Part shown: piece by piece, positions 23,026-35,175 of the stretch | Layout: each line of letters starts with the position of its first letter | Position numbering within the stretch: position 1 is the stretch's first letter | Source: Caenorhabditis elegans | Taxonomy: Eukaryota; Nematoda; Chromadorea; Rhabditida; Rhabditidae | Direction: 5' to 3' | NCBI RefSeq assembly: GCF_000002985.6 | Contig: NC_003280.10 | Location: 12,830,501-12,894,500 of the forward strand | Length of the DNA stretch: 64,000 nt | The notes under the pieces: generated by a model | Database searches by the model: none | Seen by the model: the letters and a program-made list of their open reading frames with translations, nothing else | Told to the model about the DNA's origin: nothing | Made by a program: the position numbers and the translations under genes

Positions 23026-25251
23026 TCCACCATCTTTTCGAAACATTATAACCCAAATGTCCTAATGTTCCACTTTTCATCTCCCTTATCATATCATCAT
23101 CAAGAATCAAGATATCGAGTCTCTGCAAAAAAAGTAGCGAACCGCTTCTCGAATCGTTGCGAAAGTTTTTTCAGGCGGCACTTTGTCTAACATTCTTTCT
23201 GGATCACTATCACTTGTGAGATTGACGGATTGGGTGATAAATAGGGCGGAACAAGAGGAAGCAGTGGATTTTTTGAATGATCATTTAGACTGATAAATTG
23301 GATTTTTAAGATTTCGTTCAGAATTTCTCATAGGCAATTTTTAACCATTTTCCTTTAAAGGTGGAGTAACGAAAAAAAAATCAAAGTTCTGGAAAAAACG
23401 GCGAAAATTCAGCTAAAATCAAAATTTTTTCCATCTTCTCGGGGCTCCTTTAAGATGGAGTAGCGTATGTGGTTTAATTGCCCAAATGTTAAAAAACATT
23501 TTAAAATTACGAAAAAATTTATATAACCGTAGAAAAATATAAAAATATATCTTTTTTTTTTTAATTCTTTTTAAATTTTTTTATTTATACTTTTTTTTAT
23601 TCATTTATTGGTGTTTATCCATTTATCTTTTTATTTTAAAATTTAAATTTGCTTTAAATGATAGAAAATAGACCCTAATGACCGAATATAACTAGAGAAA
23701 AAATTTTAAAAATATTCTAAATTTTAAATGATTTTTTAAATTTTTCAAAAATCAAAGAAACAGCCAAATTAAATTTGAATTCCCGTGCAAATAAGTGACG
23801 TCATTTTTGACATTTTTGCGTTTTTTGGCTAATATCTTCAGTTTCTCTTGCATTTTTTCTATATTTTCTATACTTTCTATATTTTCTATACTGTTTGCCA
23901 AATTTTTAAACACTTTTCAAAAAAACAAAAAAAAACTAGATAACCCGAAAGAAATTGACGGAAATTTCAAAATTGGTTTAAAATTCGACAACTTAATATT
24001 TATTTATAATATTTTGTGTTTCAATGTCAAAAATAACGTCACTCGTTTGGGAATTCGAAAATAATTCGCAGTTTTGAATTTTTTTGCAAAAAAAATTCAT
24101 AAAAATTCAGAAAATTTTTGTATAAACTTTTTTTTAAAAATTTTTAAAATGTATATTGAGACAGTTTCCTGCCATTTTGGGCAAAAACCCGCAGAAGCTA
24201 TGAATCTATTGAAATTTTTTTTGAAATTAAATAGCCCACAACCTTAAATTTCCCATCATCAACTAATTCTTTTTGATCTCTGTTTCTAGACAATTATCAC
24301 CGTCGCATTTGACATTTTTTCCAGCAAACCTCCCCCCCCCCCCCCCCATTTTGTTTCCTAATCATTACCCTAATGGCTACTGTCCACACAGGAACGGGTT
24401 GTCCTTTCATTTTTCCCGAAACCTTCTTATCACCAGGTATATATCTCTCACTTTGGTCTCGAACGGAAGAAAAACTGTGTTGGAAAGGCAGACAAAAAGA
24501 TGGCCAGATGGATGGTATGGCAATCGGCGGAAGGCTATTGGAACTGGTCTTCCTAATGTGTTCATCATTCGGGAGGAGATTGAAAATAGGGAGAAGCATA
24601 AGGGGGAAGAGAGGGGGAAGAAGCTGAAATCACCGCAATAGGTGGTGGTGGACAACGGTTTTTTAATAGCCATTTGATTTGAATAGAATTGGAAATTGGA
24701 AATTGGCGTATTGTTGCTTGAGGATTGTCTCGAGTGGTTCCTTATTTTTTGATAATTTACATTTATGATAAAATCTGTTAAAAATAATCTATCATACCTG
24801 CCTTATGTTTCAACTTAAATATTTTAACTACTTAACACTGTATATTTCTGAAACTTTTTTTTCCGTTTTTAAAATCACTTTTCCTTATTTTTTAAAAGCT
24901 TCTTTTAGGCACATTTATCGGAAAATTGTGGTTTTGCAGTTTTTTCAGAGATTTTGTTTCAATATTTCACTTTTAATAATGTTTCTTTAAAAAACTGCCA
25001 AAAAATAATTCTAGCTAGTCACTCCCGATTTGCAGTATACTCTAGCTTTTTATTAGTATTTAACCTTATTTTCACTTGAGCAACTTAAATTCCTGATGGG
25101 TTTGGTTCTATCAAATATCCATAACAGGGGTGCCCTATCGGCAATTCTGCAAAATGAGACGGTTGGACATGTCACAGCTGATATTTTTCATTAAAACTTA
25201 ATGATACAATATAAAAAATACTTGCTTTATCTGGAAATAACTTTTATTTTA

Positions 25252-25363
25252 TTTGGAACAACCGAGAAAGTGTTCAAAAATTGTCCGAAAGTTGAAAATT
25301 GCCGGTGAAAATTGCCGAAAAATTGCCGTTCAACTTTTTGAACACTTTCTCGGTTGTTCCAAT
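25252..25363. repeat. Hairpin flanking CGGCAATT repeats
   Basis: TTGGAACAACCGAGAAAGTG plus TTCAAAAA at about 25253-25280 is matched by its complement at about 25334-25361, with degenerate AATTGCCG units in the loop. Confidence 0.7.
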
Positions 25364-25719
25364 TATTTGTGTTCGTATTTTTGTGTTTGTAATGTATTCG
25401 TCTTTTCTTCTTTTTTTTAGTTTAATCCTTTTGTAGCGGGGTGCAATACTATAAAAATTTTTTCAATTTTTTCACATATTGTTCTATAGAGTGAAATAAC
25501 ATGATTATCAACTCTTGAACTATTTAAATACATATAATATTTCTTTTCAACTTTCATTCGACTTGTTAATTTTCTAAGCTACATTCTTCAAATCCTTCAT
25601 GTTCCACTTGTTTAACCGCACATGTGTTATATATCCCTTTCTATTATTTCCTACTAGTTTCCGCGTTCTCATCATATTACGATATCATCACATTTTCAGA
25701 TAAGTTATCCATACATAAA

Positions 25720-28700
25720 ATGATAATTTTGTCAATATTATCATTATTAACATTCGATTTAGTAATTGGAAGTGATCTAGATGCGAATCACTTTTTCAAA
25801 GGGCTCTATGAAACTTCGGGATTTCATTGCTATAGTAGGTAAGTTGAATTTTTCTATTTTTTATTTAAAGGTGGAGTACCGAAATCTGGGAAATATTTTA
25901 AAATGAGTCCAAATTTTCCCCTGATTCCGAATATCAATGTGAAAAAATTCTAAAAAATTTCCCTGATTTTATACTTCAGCTTGAAATAGCGAATTTTTTT
26001 TTGCGTTCCCGTGAGATTTTTCAAAAAATTTTTATGCTAATAAAATGTTCAATTGAAAGAATATATTTTTCAAAAAAAAAAACAATAAAATACGGCAAAA
26101 ATGAATGAAAATAGCAGAAAGCTGGAAGAAGTCAAAATATATAAAGAAAAAAAGAAAAAAAAGAGGCTGAAAAAAGAGGCAAACGCGCTCCAAGGAGAAT
26201 TTATTTGGGCACGGATTTAAAAAATCTCATGGGTGCACAAATGAAATTCGCGGTGTCAAGCTCAAATATAAAATCAGGGAATTTTTTTAGAATTTTTCAC
26301 ATAGATATTCGGAATCAGAGGAAAATTTGGAGTAATTTAAAACTATTTCCCACATTTCGGTACTCCACCTTTGAACCTTTAAAGGGCCATAAAATTTTTA
26401 GCAACCTAAAAAATGTAGAAATTAATTTTTTGTATACTTTTGTAGTAGGCAGTTCTTGGCAGCACAAAAGGCGTATATGTCAATGTGGTTGCCACTAACA
26501 TGGTGCATCGATAGGTTCATTACTGTCTATAATTTCCAGAGATTCTATGAGATTGCCACGCCACCTCCACGGAAGACCTCAAACCACGGATCCTCCCTTT
26601 GATCTTTCGGTTTTCGACGCTTCCGGCAAACGAGTGGAAAGCTATGAGATTGGAAAAGTTTACACAGGTACTTTCACCCTAAACTCAACAAATTAACCAC
26701 AAAAAAAAACCGATTTCAGTAAAACTGGAAGCCTACGTGCACTTCCGTGGACTGATGCTTCAGCCAAGGCTCTGCACGCAGTCTGGAGCCATCATCGGAT
26801 CTTTGAGAGGAGGAAAATTCATCGAGGATGAGCAATTTGAGACTCACGGTAAGCAATAACACATGTTTAATTGTTAATAGAGCGCATTTGCAGGATTGAT
26901 GTTCCATCAGTGTGGTCGACTTGTCACCAACGACTCCCTCACACATACCGGTGATGATAAGAAGTTTTTAGCAGAGGCAAAATGGCAGGCAACACGGGAC
27001 GTTGGCAATGTTCAATTTGTGTAGGTATCTTTTTTTCTCCGGTGAAATCCCCAGTTTTCTTTTCTACTTGAAATACAATTTCCGTTTTCAGAGCCACTAT
27101 TGCCACTGAAAACGTAGTCTACTGGGAAAAATGGCGTCCGAGACATGCGTTTTTGAAGGGACCATATCAGAAGTACTCCACGCAAAATCCTAACATATTC
27201 ATTTACAATTTGGAGAAGGACATCGAACAACGGACCTCGGAGAAAGTGGTCACGTCGGAGCCAGTGCTTCCCTCTCAGCATCCGCTTTTCGAGGAGCAAA
27301 GGGAGATTTTGAAGGCGAAAATGGTTACACCTTTGCCGGTTACTGTAGCTTCGTTAGCCGAGACCTCGGAAAATTCAGACGATGTTTTCGATTTTGATGG
27401 GCTCACATTTGAATCTCCAGCTACAGCAAATAAGATTCAAGTCACCGCAGCCAGCATGATGATGGGAGATAAGGCAGGTTCAACAAGAGCACCAGAAATT
27501 TCGGTAGGTATTTCTATGGTGTGGCTGCCAACCAGGTGTCTGCGGCAAATTTGCCGAATTTGCCGAATTTGCCGCACACATCAAAAATTTGACAACACAA
27601 TTTTGACCAAAATCACTGATTTTGTCACCAAAAATTTAGTAAAATGGCTCAAAATTGAGTTATTTTGATGCTTAAGCAGACACATTACACGGAACTTATT
27701 CAGACACCAGATTTGCGTTCAGAATTCAGCAGTTTTGCTGCTCCAAAAAAAAAATAAAAAGGATCACATTTTTCGGAGTTTGTTAAGCACGGCAATTTTG
27801 CCGAATTTGTCGAGCTCGCTCGGCTAATGTTGAGATTTGTCGCACACCCCTGCTGCCAACTTCAAAACATTCCAGCATTCCTCAAAGTTCCTTATCGAAA
27901 AACCATCGGAATCCACGTTCATGATGGGTAGAATGTTCAAAAAATTTGCGCCACTTAATGATACAGTGCTTCAAGAGGATGATCTGAAGTTCCTGAACTC
28001 ACATGTCCACCATCGTATGCTTCAGCACGACTTTGTAGATAATAATGACTTGGAAATGGAAGGTAAGCGATTTTATCGGGGGTTGCCTACCATAAATCAA
28101 ATGATAAATCTTTCCAGAAAAGTGTCAAGATAATCCATGCCAAAACGGGGGCCGTTGCTCCATGAGCAAGGGAAAATCCACATGTCAATGCAATCCCGGA
28201 TACGTCGGAGCCAACTGCACTGAAATCGACAAGTGTCTCGACAACGAGTGTGACAACAATTCCACGTGTTTTAATGACAAGCGATCACCAGTCGGTTACT
28301 CATGCAAGTGTCAAAATGGAACGGTGGGAAAGTTGTGTGAAAGTGAGTTCGAATTTTTAATTTTATAATTTGAAAACTGTGAAATTTGAATTTCAGTCGA
28401 GTGTCCGAAAGATCAATGTGAGAACGGTGGACAGTGCTATCTGAACACCTTTGGCAAAATTGGATGCAAGTGCGTACCTGGAACCACTGGAAGGAGATGT
28501 GAACGAGGTAAGGGTTTCTGGGAATTCGGCTCTAGCTTCTTGCCCAAGTTTGGCCCAAAAAATATCAACTTGGATGAGAAGTTGGCTAAACTTGGACAAA
28601 AGTTGGGCAAGACTTTGGCAAAACCCCAAGTTTCACCCAACTCTTGCCAAACTTCTACCCGAGTTTGAAACGAAACAAGAAATTTTTGGGCTTAAATCGG

Positions 28701-31346
28701 GGCCTAAATCCAAGTTTTGCCAAAGTCTTGACCAACTTTTGCCCGAATTTTAGTCCAAATTTGGGCAAGAAGCTAGAAGCAAATGCCCATATCGTAGTTT
28801 TCTAGAAATCAACGAGTGTGGATGGAATTCATGCAAGAACGGCGCCAAATGCGTCGACCTTTTCAACGACTACCGCTGCGATTGTGCCGACGGATGGATG
28901 GGCAGAAATTGTGAACGTAAGCATGTAGATCTTGTCTTGTCAACTTGCTGGATTTTAAGGTCCCTGCCAAGATATCTACGGATCATGCAGGGTGTGGAAA
29001 CGGGAAGGCCAATGCCAAGAGATGAGGAATGCCACAGACTTTTTTGATTTAAATTGCGCAGCGTCTTGTGGGGTTTGTGTAAAGGTTGATAATGGAACAG
29101 GTAAGAGGAAGGTTTATATAGTAGCTGATGTAAATACTTCAGATGAATCCTACCTCCCACTACAGCCTATTCTGATGCCATTCGCATTTTTGCTCGGTGA
29201 ATGGGAGTCGACGATCAAGGGATGGAATAATCACACAACCGACTACCCGGCAGACATGGATGGAATGATTTACAACGAGACAATCACGTTTTCGGTTGCT
29301 CCATCATTGAGTTTCGGGACTCCGTTCGTCAATTACACGTGAGTTTTTGGTAGGAAGTAGAAGGCCTTGTTAGCTGGAAAATGAACAAAAATATTTGAAG
29401 GGAGCTAAAATTCTAAATTTTAGAATTCTGAACTTTTTATAAAATATTTTTTCTTGCTTTAATTGAAACTTTATATGGGCATACATATAGACAAATATTT
29501 TTACTTTCTGAAAATTTGAACCGGATTTTTGAGCAACTTGAGTTCAACTCTCCACCACGAGAAAATTTTTTTTTTTGCAAATTTTTTTGTCCCAAAAAAA
29601 AAGGGTCCAGAAAAAACAAACAAACATTTTTGTCGCAGTCACCGATGACTTAAGATTTCCTCATCTTCCCTGGCTCAATCGGTAACTGCTTGGGCCGGGG
29701 GGTGGGACGGTCAACAGAAGCGGTACAAAAAATACGGTAATTATTTAATTTTTATGTCATCAAGCATCATACTCGAGGGAAAGAAAGGAAAACATTTAGA
29801 TTTCAACAGAAGCGGTACAAAAAATACGGTAATTAACTTAACTTTTATATGGTGGGCCAAAAGTATGATAACACGTTTGCAGCTCTATAACTTTACTAGT
29901 GGAGAGAGTTATTACATCAATTTGTACAAGTTTTGTTCTCCATAAAATACTGACCAGATGAACGTTTTGAATTTTCAAAATATTCCCATCCGCATCGCTG
30001 CAGGCCTTCAGAACTTTTGAGATCACGACCTTTATGGCACGCAAGTCGGCATTCTGCGGGATTTCCACATTTTTCTCGAGGAATCCATAAAGTGTCTTGC
30101 AAGTTTTTATAGTTCAAAGAATGCTCTTGGTCTAGAAATTCTTTAAAAACAAAAATCCAAATAATTTCTATCACGGTATTTATGTCATGGACTGCGGCAG
30201 TAGGTTAAGTCTTGAATGGGATAGTCGCCAGAAAGATGGATGTGAGCGGCGAGTAGCAGTATGCAGAAAAATTCATTTTAGTATTTTTCGAGACGTTTTG
30301 ACCTGACTTTCCAGAATTTTTTTAGAAAATTGAGCTCGGATGATTTTGTGGGTCGTTACGCCTTGTGAAACCAAAAAAACTGAGTAAATTTCGCAAAGTT
30401 GAATTCATGAGACATTCAAAGGTTCTTGCTAGGCGCCAGTGTCGACACAGAAAATTTTTATATGCTACAAAAACAATTAAAAACGCTTCTTCGCTTCTTT
30501 AACTTTAAATTTAACATAAAAATCATACATCTAAAAATTATTGGCGTGCGTGAGAGGTGTGTTTGTGTGGGAAGTGCCGCGTGCCAAATTACCGTTTTTT
30601 CGAAAGGGTTCGCCAAATTTTCGAGGTGATAAAGATCGCACCTTATTGGGAAACATTACAAATTTTGAGTCAAATTGAAGGAAATTTATTCAGCTATCAG
30701 TATTCGATAGAAGAATGTACGTATGACGTGGCAGTCGCGCTAAAATCTCATGTAAAAGAGCGCTTCACGTGTTACCATACTTTTGGCCCACCATGTATGC
30801 ATAATTACTTTTAGAAATTAAAAATGTTTTTCCAAGACCCAAAAAGAAAAACTTTCATCAAAACTTTTCAAAATAATTGTGAATATTTTGAACAATTATT
30901 AAAAAGCAGATCAAGGGGAAAACCACACAAATAGTAACAAAGTTAAATCTTAATACTTCAGAGCCACAATGACTAGCCTTGACGATCCATCCAACATCCA
31001 TCAATACAACGGATTCCTCACCATACAACAATACAAAGACAACGAGAACTCTACCGATCGCGGAGCCCTCACCACAGTCAGTAACACCGGGCTCATTATG
31101 ATCGAAGAGGGAGATATTCTGGACGAGAAATCCTCATCCGAAGGTGCTCCAACATTAATGCTGACTCCAACTTATCAATTCTACAAGTCGGAGACAAAGA
31201 ATCCTGCGCGGCATCCGGAACGGTCGAAGAGATGGTTCACGGTGAAGAATAAGAGGTTGATGCAGTATATGGTCCGGGAGTTTAAAGGAAGAACTCACAA
31301 GTTCACGAAAATATATAAAAAGAAGACCGAGTTCAAGTACTTGTAG
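25720..31346 (+). CDS. Secreted Reeler / four-EGF / ShKT / nitrobindin-like protein
   Basis: Exons: 25720-25838, 26540-26667, 26720-26848, 26894-27020, 27092-27503, 27876-28062, 28118-28342, 28397-28507, 28806-28916, 28960-29100, 29143-29338 and 30962-31346; 756 residues with every phase consistent. A signal peptide ([17 protein letters not shown]) is followed by a Reeler-type domain at about residues 30-185 ([38 protein letters not shown]). After a linker come four EGF modules (about 368-516, for example NPCQNGGRC and [10 protein letters not shown]), a six-cysteine ShKT module ([12 protein letters not shown] to CAASCGVC, about 518-557), and a C-terminal domain from about 566 with [15 protein letters not shown], like the start of the THAP4/nitrobindin beta-barrel family. 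The last intron holds a mariner remnant. The first intron holds a palindrome, and the exon at 28960 has an AAG acceptor. Probably an extracellular matrix or cuticle-associated protein; haem binding is not demonstrated. Confidence 0.85.
25864..26373. repeat. TTTAAAGGTGGAGTACC palindrome in an intron
   Basis: Left end TTTAAAGGTGGAGTACCG, right end CGGTACTCCACCTTTG. Inner arms (ATTTTCCCCTGATTCCGAAT and ATTCGGAATCAGAGGAAAAT) pair over most of the roughly 510 bp. It occupies intron 1 of the Reeler/EGF gene. Confidence 0.8.
27538..27850. repeat. CGGCAAATTTGCCG-type repeat in an intron
   Basis: TGTCTGCGGCAAATTTGCCG at the left and ATTTGTCGCACACCCCTG at the right form inverted ends around an AT-rich middle, inside intron 5 of the Reeler/EGF gene. 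Confidence 0.65.
28525..28790. repeat. Foldback element with TTCTTGCCCAAGTTTGG ends
   Basis: CTCTAGCTTCTTGCCCAAG at about 28529 is matched by the inverted CAAATTTGGGCAAGAAGC near 28758. Inner units (ACTTTGGCAAAAC, CAAGTTTTGCCAAAGTC) also pair. It fills most of intron 8 of the Reeler/EGF gene and has no coding capacity. Confidence 0.75.
29711..29836. repeat. Direct repeat CAACAGAAGCGGTACAAAAA
   Basis: A unit of about 33 bp (CAACAGAAGCGGTACAAAAA, then AATACGGTAATTA) occurs at about 29712 and again at about 29804, just left of the mariner remnant. Confidence 0.6.
29850..30794 (-). mobile_element. Degenerate mariner-like transposon remnant
   Basis: Terminal inverted repeats TGGTGGGCCAAAAGTATG (left) and CATACTTTTGGCCCACCA (right, one strand view) bound about 945 bp, shorter than a typical 1.3-kb mariner. 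The left end is preceded by TA. Minus-strand fragments near 30070-29960 in two frames resemble the C-terminal end of mariner transposases (for example [18 protein letters not shown], followed by ACSDADGNI), where a terminal helix and G-x-I sit before the stop. Stops and frame changes make it inactive. It lies in the last intron of the Reeler/EGF gene. Confidence 0.65.
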
Positions 31347-31515
31347 TTGTAAACTAAATTATTTAAATTATTTTACGATTTCCATTTTCCATTTTCTATT
31401 TTCCATTTTCAAAACTTCAAAATGTGCCAAATATCTAGTCATCTCCACTTCAACTTTTCATTATCCTACAACACTTTATTTAGTGCAATAATAAGAGCTA
31501 GTTCCTTTCCTTCTT

Positions 31516-31521
31516 AATAAA
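31516..31521 (+). terminator. Poly(A) signal AATAAA
   Basis: AATAAA, 170 bp after the Reeler/EGF stop and 65 bp before the stop codon of the convergent SLC6 gene. Confidence 0.6.
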
Positions 31522-31585
31522 CTTGATGATATGTAGAGCTTGTATCAATCTGAATCAGAAAATTATTTCGGTTTGTGTGTTATGT

Positions 31586-34500
31586 TTAGAGCCTTACAGT
31601 TGCCACATCATCAATCGGCACATCACCACTCGCAGCGTTACGGCTCTCAGACTCCGAATCGGTCAAATCAACGTTTTCCTCATCCCAAGGTTCCTTGTCG
31701 GGTAGTTGATCTTGAAGCGCAAGCTGATCTTTGCTGTAGTTTGCAGCGATTCTTCGGTACGACGCGTGCTGCTTTTGGAGCATGAACAATGTGCGATAGC
31801 TCTGAAAGTAAGTGGTCGGCACAAAATCAGTACTATAACAACTTACATGTCCTCGATTGCGGCAGCGGATAAAGTTGAGAAGCATAAAGATCGGCACAAT
31901 GATGACCGGGAGGAACGAGAGGAACCATCCGAAAATATCAAAGACAGCCGGGTAGATATCATGTCTTCCCATATATGGGTACTCGCGTACGAACGAGAGA
32001 CCAACGAGAATCTATAAAACATTTGGTTTAACACTTTTAAAAATGGGGTCCAACGGCAGGCTCCTGTGATTTACTCACCAGCGCAATGCTCGGAGAGATC
32101 ACCATCCAGTTAGCGGTAAAATACCAAGAGTGAGCTCCGATAGCACCGGTGAACTTGTTTCTGGCGTGACCAACAACTTCCGTAATATCGTCTCGAACGT
32201 TGCGGAATCCGTAGATGTACATCATGACCAGTAGCTCACAGACAACAGTGCACACTGACGAGAAGCCAGCAGCATACTCGTCAAACATCTCGAACCAGTA
32301 ATATCCGGCCTGAAATTTTCTCGACTCTAGTTTAATTTTGAGCTATGAACTCACTCTCGTAGAAAATACCAATCCAATACAGTAGAGTACCGAACACCAT
32401 GCAATCACCACAATCCACTTGCGATTTCTGAATCTCGGGTACTGATCGTAGATGCACGAGCAGAACACATCAACCAACGCGATCTCGGTACTCGCTCCGA
32501 GCAGGAAAAGCATCAGGAAGAAGATGAAACACCAGAGCCATGGAACAGGCATCCGGGTCATTGCCTCGGGATACACAACGAACGCCAGCGACAATCCACT
32601 CTTCACCACATCCTTGACATCCTGACCAGTAGCTTTCGCCAGATAGCCAAGAGTCGCAAAGACGGCACCACCACCCACAAGCGACATTGTCGTGTCTCCG
32701 ATGATCACAATCAACGCATCTCGGAATATGTTATTGCGTTTTGGACTGTACGAGGAGAGACTGATCAGTCCACCATGGCCAACTGATAGTGAGAAGCAGA
32801 GCTGTTTCAGTGCTTCAGTCCATGTGTCTTGTTCGTAAAGTTTTGTGTAGTTTGGAGTTCCAAAGTACATCTCCAATCCGACGCCAGACCCTGAAAATTG
32901 GAGAATGTGTCAAAAAAAAAGTAGGAAACTCTCACCATCCTGAAAAACTCCATTGATAAAAAGCACAACGACAAGTACATACGGCACAAGTACAGATACA
33001 TAGGAGATCTTTCCCATAATCTTGGCGCCTTTCAGAATTCCCAAACCAGTCAGCAGCCAGCACACCGACATGGCGGCAAACACAGGCCAATTGAAACCAC
33101 CAAAATCCAGCATACCCGATGAAGGTTGCACGATGTAAGTCATAAAATATTGCTCGGTAGCAGTACTGACATCTGTCCCGTTAGCATCTTGGCATGCTCC
33201 ATTGAAGTAAACCATTTTATCAGGGATCGGGAGGCTACTATTCCACAAAGTTGAGTTCGCCATCACTTTGGTGTGATTTTTGCACAAGTATTGGCTGAAA
33301 GATTTAATAATAACGTAGGAAGTGTGATATTTTTTGAAAAGTGAACAGCGACGAACTCCCTGAGAAGGTAAAACAGCAAAATTTGTTTCATTTGTACTTG
33401 CAATCAACTATACAAGGGTGTGTGGCAAATTTGCCGAATTTGCCGAACCTCGGCAAATTTCAAAAATGTGGACATGCCGAATTTGCCGTTCACCGAGCTC
33501 GGCAGGTATTGAAATTTACCGCACGCATGAAAAAATTTTCAGAAAAATTTTGTACAAAATTGATGGTTTTGATCAGAAAATTAATGAAAGAAAACATAAC
33601 TTCGTGTTTCTTTCATTTTTTTTATTCAAGAAATCCACATTAGGCAAAAATGGAGCAACAACCAGTAAATTCCATCAATTATTCCCTCAAGTTTGGTCCT
33701 TTTGAGCTCGAAAAACATTGCGATTTACCGAGTATGACGACTTCGGCAAATTTGCCAAATTTGCCGTTCTCGGAAAAAATTAAAAAAGTCGATTTGCCGG
33801 ATTTCCGAAAACTCCTGACTAACAGGGCCTGGCGCCAACTCACTCTGCCATCGTAATACACGATGTACCATTATTCCAATCGTTGTTACAATGACTCCAC
33901 AGTGCAAAATGTCCGCGACAAATGTTGATCATGTAGATGCTGATCCACGATACAATCACAATGTAGTAAATCGCGACGAGTGCCGCCACGAATACACCCA
34001 TCCATCCGACACCTTCAAGAATTGGCCGAACTCTGCGAAAGATCACCGGTGGCGATTTCCCTTGATATTGTCCAGTCAAAAACTCAAAGTAGACAGCTGG
34101 AAGGCCGAAGAGAAACGCACAGGTGAGATATGGAATCAGGAATGCGGATCCACCGTTGTTATAGGCTCTTGTCGGGAATCTCCAAATGTTTCCAAGACCA
34201 ACGGCCAGACCCAGGCTGGTTAGGACGAATTCGAACGAGTTTCCGAAGCCATCACGTTTCTCTTCTTCTTCTTCTGGTGGAGTGTCAAGGGTCGGACGAG
34301 TGGTGGTGACTGTGGTGTTCTTGGTGTCAATTCGGCTGGGATCTATCTTGCTTTGAGTGGATTGTTGAATCGATTTTTGGCTTGATAGTTGGTTTGATTG
34401 TTGGCTCACTTGTTGTGGATCTGGTTTTGATGGGGAATCAAATTTTACGGATGGTGCTTGGCGTTCTGAAAAAATCCGATTATTTCGACTTATCGATTTT

Positions 34501-35175
34501 CCAAAAGTGTGCGACACGTGGTGTCAGAGTGTCTCATTTGATTTACGCAGATCTACAAAAAATGCGGGAGTCGAGACGCAGAGTTCTCAACTGATTTCGC
34601 AAGGTTAAGAACGTGCTGACGTCACATTTTGTTGGGCGAAAAAATCCCACATTTTTTGTAGATCAAACCGTGATGGGACAGTCTGGCACCACGTGGTGCG
34701 ATGGGACACCGTTCCTCGCTCATTAAATTTACGATGGAGCGCAGTTTCATCTTTTGCTATTTGTGTGCGGAGGTGAGCGTTACAGTGCATTTATTTTTCC
34801 ACTTCTATGACTTTAAAGGGAGGCGGTTTCATTCAGAATGGTCTTGTCGCGCGGTTAGTCATTATTTTTAGAAATTTCTGTGTAAAACTCGCGTAGATCA
34901 CGTGTAGATCATAATAAAAAAGCAACATAAGTACGACTAAAATAATGACTAAAGCGGTGCGGCGCTTTTCACTTTTCTTTCGCAGTTGCTGTCTCCTTTT
35001 TGACGAAAGAAAAACGCGCGGAGCCTTGCGAATGGCGCGCCGCCGCACCCGTATCTTCGGAAAAATTCCCTTAAAGAAAACGCACCCCTCTTTGTGCGGT
35101 GAAGCGCACTTTCACCCTCTTCGCAATAGCCCGAAACTTACTCATTGCCTCTTCATTGCTGCCCGAATCGGCCAT
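31586..35175 (-). CDS. snf-5: SLC6 family nutrient amino acid/neurotransmitter transporter
   Basis: Exons (minus): 35175-35142, 34465-33844, 33294-32936, 32890-32355, 32309-32079, 32011-31847 and 31801-31586; 720 residues, all phases fit. The start (MADSGSNEEAM) is in a short first exon whose GTAAGT donor joins in phase to the exon beginning KRQAPSVKF. A Gln/Ser-rich N-terminal tail precedes TM1 (LAVGLGNIWRFPTRAY, the Na+/substrate site). TM3 has IYYIVIVSWISIYM, EL2 has paired cysteines and N-glycosylation sites, TM6-7 includes SLSVGHGGLISLSSY and GDTTMSLVGGGAVFATLGY, and TM8 has LFLLGASTEIALVDV. By family it is a 12-TM Na+-coupled symporter of the plasma membrane; the closeness to nutrient amino acid transporters is from memory of SNF-5. 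The relative at 2.4-5.3 kb is diverged and damaged. A TIR element lies in intron 1. Confidence 0.92.
33418..33800. repeat. GGCAAATTTGCCG-type repeat in an SLC6 intron
   Basis: GTGTGTGGCAAATTTGCCG near 33418 and CGGCAAATTTGCC variants near 33752 border an AT-rich middle inside intron 2 of the SLC6 gene. Confidence 0.65.
34513..34700. mobile_element. Non-autonomous TIR element, copy 3
   Basis: CACGTGGTGTCAGAGTGTC at the left and CAGTCTGGCACCACGTGG at the right, with ATCTACAAAAAATGCGGGAG and GTGCTGACGTCAC inside. Located in intron 1 of the SLC6 gene. Confidence 0.8.

Larger units (their letters stand above)
21321..25719. other. 4.4-kb intergenic region, repeats and AT-rich DNA
   Basis: An AATAAA at 21446-21451 probably ends paralogue B. 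Then: a palindromic element (21544-22175), a CGGCAATTGCCG array (22855-23025), partial TTTAAAGGTGGAGTA ends near 23357 and 23453, an inverted repeat around 23775-24060, a C run at 24331-24348, and a hairpin at 25252-25363. A 24273-24641 open frame exists on both strands but lacks coding features or family resemblance. Confidence 0.6.

Noticed and set aside
22784..23190. Open frames with repeated NFGNCRFWKF or PKISKTGSCRNC peptides
   Set aside because: Translation of CGGCAATTGCCG repeats in several frames.
24273..24673. Overlapping open frames on both strands
   Set aside because: No splice signals, signal peptide or family motif; flanked by a poly-C run and AT-rich DNA.
29655..29715. tRNA-like A-box (TGGCTCAATCGGTA)
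   Set aside because: No B-box or cloverleaf with paired acceptor stem could be found downstream.
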